Of a DNA stretch of 7,181 bases, positions 1 to 4,475 are shown one piece after another. Location of the stretch: contig JAXHUM010000030.1 of the NCBI GenBank assembly GCA_034189325.1, positions 1 to 7,181 on the forward strand. Direction: 5' to 3'. A program made the position numbers and the translations under genes. Position 1 is the first letter of the stretch; the number at the start of each line of letters is the position of its first letter. Source of the DNA: JAXHUM01 sp034189325. GTDB lineage: Bacteria; Desulfobacterota; DSM-4660; Desulfatiglandales; Desulfatiglandaceae. The notes under the pieces are model-generated. The model saw nothing but the letters and a program-made list of their open reading frames with translations, made no database searches and was not told the DNA's origin.

Positions 1-177
1 GGGATGTCATGCAACCATTGCGTGATGGCCGTCACCAAGGCCCTCAACGAGGTGGAGGGGATTTCCAATGCAAAGGTCGATCTTGAAAAGGCCGAGGCCA
101 CCTTTGATGAGGCAGGATCAGTTGATATGGATATAGTAAAAGAAAAGATCCAAAAGGCAGGGTACGAAGTGGTCTGA
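1..177 (+). CDS. HMA-domain copper-chaperone-like protein, 5' partial
   Basis: The 3' end of a small metal-binding protein; 58 codons are visible before a TGA stop, and the first codon and start lie outside the window. The visible part begins directly at the metal site, Gly-Met-Ser-Cys-Asn-His-Cys (CxxC at visible residues 4-7), and continues through a ValMetAla helix, the 'EVEGISNAKVDL' strand and a C-terminal 'AGYEVV', which is the full remaining ferredoxin-like HMA fold (HMA domains are about 65-70 residues). Ending right after the fold points to a stand-alone CopZ-type chaperone, which in known members carries Cu(I) in the cytoplasm to a CopA ATPase. However, the missing N-terminus could contain more HMA domains or another module, so a longer HMA-ending protein is not excluded. 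A CopA-like gene begins at the other end of the window on the same strand. Metal specificity is inferred from the family and cannot be seen directly. Confidence 0.85.
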   Translation, partial: GMSCNHCVMAVTKALNEVEGISNAKVDLEKAEATFDEAGSVDMDIVKEKIQKAGYEVV

Positions 178-300
178 AAAGTTGTCGAATTTCTGGTCGG
201 CCAAGGCCCTACGTTCTATCTCTGTTGTAAGGAAAGGCCGTCTAAAGGGTCAAAATCTCCGCCCCGCTGCGAGCGCCGAACAAAGGACTTGAACGCCGGA

Positions 301-327
301 GCTCCACTTCACTTCAGGCTGTGGAGC
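301..327. repeat. Inverted repeat / hairpin, 7-bp perfect stem
   Basis: GCTCCAC (301-307) and GTGGAGC (321-327) are exact reverse complements separated by 13 bases. The structure is not followed by a T-run on either strand, so it is not a standard intrinsic terminator. It sits in the GC-rich part of the gap and might be part of a dispersed repeat or an RNA structure downstream of the chaperone gene. Confidence 0.45.
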
Positions 328-437
328 GTATTGCAAGGGTTCCGTCCTTGACACACCTGGGGCTGTAAAGATGGGAAAAGCGCTATCTCATAACTGAACA
401 AACCGTCCTCTGGAGTAATGTTTATCACTGCGGCTTA

Positions 438-474
438 GAGCTTGACAAGATTTCCCGAAGCTTTTTCCAAGCTC
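438..474. repeat. Inverted repeat flanking a putative -35 region
   Basis: GAGCTTG (438-444) and CAAGCTC (468-474) form a perfect 7-bp inverted repeat with a 23-base spacer. A further AGCTT copy lies inside at 459-463 and can pair with AAGCT at 469-473, giving a competing short hairpin. The right arm overlaps the putative -35 element at 473-478. The placement would suit an operator or a leader structure, but no regulator gene is in the window and no known operator consensus is matched. Confidence 0.35.
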
Positions 475-501
475 GCCACAACCCCGGCAAAGAGGTATAA
501 T
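473..501 (+). promoter_or_regulatory. Candidate sigma-70-type promoter for the oxidoreductase
   Basis: A perfect TATAAT lies at 496-501. Seventeen bases upstream is TCGCCA (473-478), which matches the TTGACA consensus at four of six positions. Spacing is ideal, but the -35 is weak. Transcription would start near 508, leaving a leader of roughly 150 bases before the ATG at 661. The TATAAT also falls inside an open frame, so chance occurrence is possible. Confidence 0.45.
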
Positions 502-644
502 CAGGATACGGATGGATACACCAGTCGAAAGACCTCACGTTGGGGGATATCTGCAAAATAAATTTCAACATTTAATCAGAGGTGTTTTGCTGCCTTTATT
601 CCATTGGCGAGTGGTAATTGCGAATAATGGCATCCGACACGTTT

Positions 645-653
645 AAAGGAGGT
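645..653 (+). promoter_or_regulatory. Strong ribosome binding site for the oxidoreductase
   Basis: AAAGGAGGT is a near-complete match to the anti-Shine-Dalgarno sequence, with seven bases to the ATG at 661. It fixes the start codon and suggests efficient translation. Confidence 0.85.
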
Positions 654-660
654 CTCGGCT

Positions 661-1830
661 ATGAAAAAATTCTTGATTATCGGCAATGGAGTCGGCGGGG
701 CTACTGCCGCAGAAAACATCCGAAAACATGACAAGGAAAGTAGCATTGTAATGGTGACGAATGAAGATTTCCCGTTCTATTACAGGATTAGGTTAAATGA
801 ATACATTGCCGGCGACATAAAAGAAGATGATCTCAGGGCCCGGGACGAGAAATGGTATGATGAGAGAAAAATCGAGCTCATGCTCAACACCCGGATTTCA
901 GGAAAAGGTGCCGACGAAAAGACCGTGGTCACGGAAGAGGGCAGGCAAATCCCATGGGATTCGCTCCTGATCGCCACTGGCAGTCATTCCTTTGTTCCGC
1001 CGATAAAAGGCGTCGAAAAAAAAGGCGTCTTTTCACTGCGCTCACTTCAGGATGCCCGTAATATTTCCGAGTGGGCAGGCAACGTGGAGAATGTGGTACT
1101 GATAGGAGGCGGGCTTTTGGGCCTTGAGGCGGGCAATGCCCTTCGAAAGATTGGAAAAAAGGTAACGGTAGTGGAATTTTTTCCAAGGCTATTGCCGAGA
1201 CAGCTCGACGAAGAGGGGGCAAAAAGGCTTCAAGGTATAATGGAAGACATGGGCTTTTCTTTTAGGCTTGGAGCCAAGACAGAGGCCATTTCAGGAGACG
1301 ACACAGCCACGCATGTTCAGCTGGATGGAGGAGACAAGCTGCCGGCCCAAATGGCCATAATATCGGCCGGGGTGCGCTCGAACATTGAACTAGCCGAATC
1401 TATAGGCCTGGACCACGACAAGGGCATCAAGGTCGATGAACGCCTGCGTACAAGCAAGGAGGGGATCTATGCGGCCGGAGACGTAGCCGAGTTCAGAGGA
1501 ATGACCTATGGGATCTGGCCGGCAGCCATGGATCAGGGAAGGATCGCCGGCGCCAATATGACCGGAGCGGACGAAAAATATGAAGGCACGACCATGGCGA
1601 ATACCTTGAAGGTAGTCGGGATTGACCTTGCGTCTGCGGGAAATATCGACGCGGAAAACGAGTATGATTCAGAGGTGGTGGCGACCGATCTCAGTTACAA
1701 AAAGATTGTTATCCACGAGGATAAGATCATCGGGTGTATAATGCTGGGTGACACCAAGGATTTCAACAGGATTAACAAGGCCATAGCCAAAAAGGAAAAT
1801 TTCTCCCTGATAAAAGACCAGATCTTGTAG
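661..1830 (+). CDS. FAD-dependent NAD(H) oxidoreductase (NirB N-terminal / rubredoxin reductase-like)
   Basis: 389 residues, typical for the class of single-chain FAD/NAD(P) reductases that includes NADH:rubredoxin oxidoreductases and the N-terminal half of NirB nitrite reductase. Domains seen: FAD-binding GxGxxG (GNGVGG, residues 8-13); 'LLIATGS' (103-109); NAD-binding GGGLLGLEAG (149-158) with Glu172 ending the following strand, which favours NADH over NADPH; and the second FAD motif 'GIYAAGDVAE' (268-277). Residues from about 310 form the C-terminal cap. There is no redox-active CxxC, so it is not a disulfide reductase, and there are no membrane segments; it should be cytoplasmic. The start is decided by a strong AAAGGAGGT at 645-653, seven bases before the ATG. 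The electron acceptor is unknown: no rubredoxin or nitrite reductase gene is nearby. The next genes are Fe-S assembly genes, so an Fe-S or rubredoxin partner is a reasonable but unproven guess. Confidence 0.9.
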   Translation: MKKFLIIGNGVGGATAAENIRKHDKESSIVMVTNEDFPFYYRIRLNEYIAGDIKEDDLRARDEKWYDERKIELMLNTRISGKGADEKTVVTEEGRQIPWDSLLIATGSHSFVPPIKGVEKKGVFSLRSLQDARNISEWAGNVENVVLIGGGLLGLEAGNALRKIGKKVTVVEFFPRLLPRQLDEEGAKRLQGIMEDMGFSFRLGAKTEAISGDDTATHVQLDGGDKLPAQMAIISAGVRSNIELAESIGLDHDKGIKVDERLRTSKEGIYAAGDVAEFRGMTYGIWPAAMDQGRIAGANMTGADEKYEGTTMANTLKVVGIDLASAGNIDAENEYDSEVVATDLSYKKIVIHEDKIIGCIMLGDTKDFNRINKAIAKKENFSLIKDQIL

Positions 1831-2148
1831 GTGCGTCTGTTTCGGATTTTCCATGTATGGCCGTTATTGGATCGATCAGCTACCTGGGAGAGATCCGGGT
1901 CATGTTAGGTTCGGCTTAGGTGTCGACACCCTGTCATGATATTTGAAGACAACGCCACAGACCTCATGCCGCGAAAAGGGGTTCGAATATCCATCAAGAG
2001 GAGGGGTTCCAAGTCTGTGCGGGCAAGACTATGACCAGGGAATCCAAATTGTGACAGCAAAAAAAGGCCGGCCAAGGAGGGTAGGCCGAAGATGTTCCTG
2101 TCAAGGCAGGGATCAAAGTAGAATAGCCTTTCAGGAAGGAGAAAAGAG
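1831..2148. other. 318-base intergenic region upstream of sufC-like gene, no supported gene
   Basis: No convincing gene. A 75-codon frame at 1943-2170 has no ribosome binding site, runs into the sufC-like gene in another frame and has an odd Arg/Lys-rich composition; a 32-codon frame from the ATG at 1936 also lacks a ribosome binding site. Structures seen are a 6-bp stem with one G-U pair, ACCTGG (1882-1887) with CCGGGT (1895-1900); a 12-bp palindrome (1919-1930); and a 5-bp hairpin AGTCT (2012-2016) with AGACT (2026-2030). None is followed by a T-run. I find no -35/-10 pair of good quality, so the sufC-like pair may depend on an unrecognised promoter or on read-through from the oxidoreductase. 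Confidence 0.55.
1919..1930. promoter_or_regulatory. Perfect 12-bp palindrome, possible operator
   Basis: GGTGTCGACACC is its own exact reverse complement. It lies 218 bases upstream of the sufC-like start in noncoding DNA, where a dimeric regulator could bind. No regulator is encoded in the window and I do not match it to a specific known site, so the function is inference only. Confidence 0.3.
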
Positions 2149-2913
2149 ATGCTTCAGATCGAAGACTTGAAGGTCAAACTTGGGGATAAAGAGATTTTAA
2201 AGCACATTGATCTTGAGATCAAGCCCGGCGAGACACACATCCTGTTTGGTCCCAACGGATCCGGCAAGACGTCGCTCTTGATGACCATCATGGGTTATCC
2301 CCAATATGAGGTCGTGGCGGGCAGGATCCTATTCAAAGGGGAAAACATTACAAAAATGCCCATCGATGAACGGGCAAGACTCGGCATTGGGATGTCTTAT
2401 CAGCGGCCACCGACCATCAACGGATTGAAGACCCGGCAAATGGTCCGTTTGTGCTCGAGGAAGGAACTTGATATCGAAGAACTGGCCGGTCGAGTCGATT
2501 TTGGGAGGTTTTTGGACAGGGACCTGAATGCGGGATTTTCAGGTGGTGAAATAAAACGATCTGAACTCCTTCAGTTGATGGCTCAGGATCCTGATTTGAT
2601 GCTGTTTGATGAGCCGGAGTCAGGGGTGGACATGGAGAACATCTCTCTTGTAGGCAAAACCATTGCGGCCCTTTTACAGAAAGACCTTGCGACGGTAAAG
2701 ACGAGGCCGAAAATAGAGGCAATGCAGTGCAGGACTAAACATGGACTGATTATCACCCATACCGGGTTCATACTGGACTATGTTGCAGCGGACAAGGGAC
2801 AGGTCCTCTATGACGGGATGTTGAGCTGTGTCAGTAATCCCCGCGAGATTTTAGACTGCATCGGTGATTCAGGATATGAGGAGTGTGTGCGATGTATAGC
2901 AGCGATGAATTGA
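2149..2913 (+). CDS. sufC: SufC-like Fe-S cluster assembly ATPase (SMS-type SmsC)
   Basis: 254-residue ABC-type ATPase, not a membrane transporter: no membrane segments and no permease gene nearby. It has Walker A GPNGSGKT (34-41), a Q-loop at Gln85 in 'SYQRPP', the signature FSGGEIKRSE (130-139), Walker B LMLFDEP (150-156), D-loop SGVD (158-161) and the switch His204 in 'IITHTG'. 'GEIKRSELLQL' and 'PESGVDMENI' are characteristic of SufC rather than of transporter ATPases. SufC binds SufB/SufD and uses ATP to open the scaffold for cluster building. The C-terminus carries a CxxC pair (Cys246, Cys249). Residues about 178-198 form a longer linker before the His-loop than I expect for SufC. The start has AAGGAG at 2136-2141, seven bases upstream. 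The following sufB/D-like gene overlaps it by 22 bases. With no SufS or SufE/U nearby, this fits the minimal two-gene SMS type found in archaea and anaerobic bacteria. Confidence 0.92.
   Translation: MLQIEDLKVKLGDKEILKHIDLEIKPGETHILFGPNGSGKTSLLMTIMGYPQYEVVAGRILFKGENITKMPIDERARLGIGMSYQRPPTINGLKTRQMVRLCSRKELDIEELAGRVDFGRFLDRDLNAGFSGGEIKRSELLQLMAQDPDLMLFDEPESGVDMENISLVGKTIAALLQKDLATVKTRPKIEAMQCRTKHGLIITHTGFILDYVAADKGQVLYDGMLSCVSNPREILDCIGDSGYEECVRCIAAMN
2878..2883 (+). promoter_or_regulatory. Ribosome binding site deciding the sufB-like start
   Basis: GAGGAG lies inside the 3' end of the sufC-like gene, eight bases before the ATG at 2892. The alternative in-frame GTG at 2883 would overlap this site, so the ATG is preferred. 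Confidence 0.7.
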
Positions 2914-4118
2914 GGCAAAGGGCGACTAAGGCGGTAGAGAAAAAAGCGCCTATTGGTCCTGACATCAATCTTAATGAATTCGATGATGCCCCTGTCCCCC
3001 ATTTATACATGGCCGATCAAGACCTTTGCGCTATGCCTGTGGAGGAGCAGAGCCATCTTCTGATGGCGGGATTGGATGTGACACAAAAGGAGCGGGGGGG
3101 AACCTATTTTCAGAAAGACACGGAGGTTGTTCATTGTCACTCCCGACAGGACGGCATAGAAGTGATCCCCATGAAAAAGGCCCTCAAAGAAATTGATTGG
3201 ATCAGGGATTATTACTGGCAGCTTGTTGATGTGGATACAGACAAGTATACGGCCGCTGCGGAACTGGGATTACATGACGGTTATGTGATTCGGGCGCTTC
3301 CGGGAAGCAAATCCATCTATCCGATTCAGGCCTGCCTCTATCTGGACAAAGATGGGTTACAGCAAAATGTCCATAACGTTGTGATTGCTGAAGAGGGATC
3401 TGAGTTACATATTATCTCAGGATGCTCGACTTCACCCCATGTGAAACGAGGTGTCCATGTGGGGGTCTCGGAGTTTTTTGTAAAGGATAACGCCAAACTC
3501 TCTTTTACTATGATACACAATTGGGCGGAGGACATGGCCGTCCGTCCCCGTTCCGTTGCAAAGGTGGCGGCAGGCGGCCTTTTCTTGAACAACTATATCT
3601 GCATGAAACCGGTCCGTTCCATTCAGATGTCTCCGACAACCTTTCTGGCCGGTGAGAATGCGGTTGCCCGGTTTTACAGTATCCTAGTCGGTAGTCCCGG
3701 TTCCAAATACGATCTCGGAGGCAGGATATTCCTGGGACATTCAGGAAACCGGGCCGAGATTATTTCACGGGTTATCAGTAACGGCGGCCATGTGACGGCA
3801 CGGGGACATTTGATCGGTCAGGTCCCGGACATAAAGGCCCATCTGGAATGTCGGGGCCTCCTTCTCAATGGTGGTGTGATTCATGCCGTACCAGAGCTGG
3901 AAGGTCATGTGGATGGTGTTGAGATGTCCCACGAAGCGGCCGTCGGCAAGATAGCCCAGGAAGAAATAACCTACCTGATGTCCAGGGGGCTGAGCGAGGA
4001 GGAGGCCGTATCCACCATTGTCCGAGGATTTCTGGCTGTGGATATCCCTGGTTTGCCGGCACAATTGAAGGCGGAAATAGACCGGGCAATCGAGGAGAGC
4101 GACAAGGACGTTATGTAG
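2892..4118 (+). CDS. sufB: SufB/SufD-family Fe-S cluster scaffold (SMS-type SmsB)
   Basis: 408 residues from the ATG at 2892; a GTG at 2883 is also in frame, but GAGGAG at 2878-2883 stands eight bases before the ATG and would overlap the GTG. The gene overlaps the sufC-like gene by 22 bases, implying translational coupling and a shared complex. The central beta-helix of the family is recognisable: 'YPIQACLYL' (143-151), 'NVVIAEEGSELHIISGC' (162-178), 'TMIHNWAEDMAVRPR' (206-220). The C-terminal core has 'HLECRGLLL' (317-325), where Cys320 aligns by motif with the catalytic scaffold cysteine of SufB, and 'MSHEAAVGKIAQEE' (345-358) with His347 in the conserved histidine-glutamate position. It is shorter than E. 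coli SufB (about 495 residues) and lacks most of its N-terminal extension, as in the compact archaeal/anaerobe proteins. Retention of Cys320 favours SufB-like scaffold activity over a SufD role. It probably homodimerises with two SufC-like subunits. Confidence 0.92.
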   Translation: MYSSDELRQRATKAVEKKAPIGPDINLNEFDDAPVPHLYMADQDLCAMPVEEQSHLLMAGLDVTQKERGGTYFQKDTEVVHCHSRQDGIEVIPMKKALKEIDWIRDYYWQLVDVDTDKYTAAAELGLHDGYVIRALPGSKSIYPIQACLYLDKDGLQQNVHNVVIAEEGSELHIISGCSTSPHVKRGVHVGVSEFFVKDNAKLSFTMIHNWAEDMAVRPRSVAKVAAGGLFLNNYICMKPVRSIQMSPTTFLAGENAVARFYSILVGSPGSKYDLGGRIFLGHSGNRAEIISRVISNGGHVTARGHLIGQVPDIKAHLECRGLLLNGGVIHAVPELEGHVDGVEMSHEAAVGKIAQEEITYLMSRGLSEEEAVSTIVRGFLAVDIPGLPAQLKAEIDRAIEESDKDVM

Positions 4119-4166
4119 CCGTACCTCTTTCCCCCCGACGATCGGCTATGAAACAGCCTCTGGAAA

Positions 4167-4388
4167 GTGGCCCTCCGTCAGGACTTCATCCATGCCCTGA
4201 GTGAGGTGCTTTCCCAACGACTTACGCGCGAATTTGGTAAGGGGTATTCGGTCCAGTCCTTACAAGACATGCGGCAGTTCTACATAACGTTCTCAATTCG
4301 CTCCGCACTGCTTAATGACAAAAGCATCCGAGGTAGTCAGAACAAAAACCGGCAGTGTCAATTTTGTGGACCTAAAAAATACTTCTGA
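4167..4388 (+). pseudogene. Remnant of a DUF1016/YhcG-family (PDDEXK nuclease) gene
   Basis: A 73-codon frame whose residues about 11-51 (4197-4319) look like the conserved core of the DUF1016 N-terminal domain: 'LSQRLTREFGKGYSVQ' followed by 'MRQFYITF' and 'SALLND'. In intact family members (roughly 330-380 residues) this segment follows about 50 N-terminal residues and precedes a long stretch ending in the PDDEXK nuclease domain; here both flanks are missing. After residue 51 the translation turns into unrelated low-quality sequence and stops. The only start is a GTG at 4167 with no ribosome binding site, and an in-frame stop lies at 4149. I therefore read it as a truncated leftover, not a working gene. 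Family members are often carried on mobile or defence-rich regions, so it may mark a past insertion and deletion. Assignment is from motif recall; a database profile search would settle it. Confidence 0.7.
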
Positions 4389-4397
4389 AGAGATCTG

Positions 4398-4423
4398 GGA
4401 GCAAAATTCTACCCGATTTTTTT
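4398..4423 (+). terminator. Weak terminator-like hairpin with T-run
   Basis: GGGAG (4398-4402 area) can pair with CTACCC (4409-4414), leaving one bulged A and a short CAAAATT loop, and seven T residues follow at 4417-4423. The stem is short and imperfect, so termination would be inefficient. If real, it would separate the Fe-S pair from the helicase gene. Confidence 0.3.
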
Positions 4424-4475
4424 GAGCGCCGGATTGTCTTGAAATTCACCTGTAATACCCGTAAACAGGAGAATC

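Larger units (their letters stand above)
178..660. other. 483-base intergenic region, no supported gene
   Basis: No reading frame here has a start, ribosome binding site and recognisable protein. The copper-chaperone frame stays open past its stop for 57 codons (178-351), and a second frame is open at 369-500 without any usable start codon; neither translation resembles a known family. The first half (about 181-350) is GC-rich and contains a hairpin; the second half (about 540-600) is AT-rich. A candidate promoter and inverted repeat (described separately) lie 160-220 bases upstream of the oxidoreductase, so a long 5' leader is possible. I see no poly-T tract that would make a clear intrinsic terminator after the chaperone gene. 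Confidence 0.6.
4119..4475. other. 357-base gap between sufB-like gene and helicase
   Basis: It holds the decayed DUF1016 fragment (4167-4388) and a weak terminator-like structure (4398-4423), described separately. Just after the sufB-like stop, TAGCCG (4116-4121) and CGGCTA (4143-4148) form a 6-bp inverted repeat enclosing a C-run, with no T-tract, so it is a poor intrinsic terminator. A 36-codon frame at 4315-4425, starting with ATG, has no ribosome binding site and no recognisable family. No well-spaced -35/-10 pair is visible before the helicase; TGTAAT at 4451-4456 has no partner at proper spacing. Confidence 0.55.

Noticed and set aside
442..470. TTGACA at 442-447 as a -35 element
   Set aside because: No -10-like hexamer lies 15-19 bases downstream; the TATAAT at 496-501 is too far away to pair with it.
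369..500. Open 43-codon stretch in the first gap
   Set aside because: No start codon in frame, no recognisable family, and the length is expected by chance.
605..621. Sigma-54-like promoter (TGGC ... TTGC) upstream of the reductase
   Set aside because: The distance between the two elements is two bases too long for a -24/-12 promoter, and the intervening bases do not match the consensus.
1978..1992. TTCGAAT resembling a tRNA T-loop, with CTCAT upstream like an anticodon loop
   Set aside because: Neither the flanking T-stem nor an anticodon stem pairs, and no acceptor stem is present, so this is not a tRNA.
1943..2170. 75-codon frame with a Lys/Gly/Arg-Pro stretch resembling an AT-hook
   Set aside because: No ribosome binding site, overlaps the well-supported sufC-like start in another frame, and the composition looks like translated noncoding DNA.
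4315..4425. 36-codon frame beginning with ATG between the nuclease remnant and the helicase
   Set aside because: No ribosome binding site and no recognisable similarity; it overlaps the remnant and the weak terminator-like structure.
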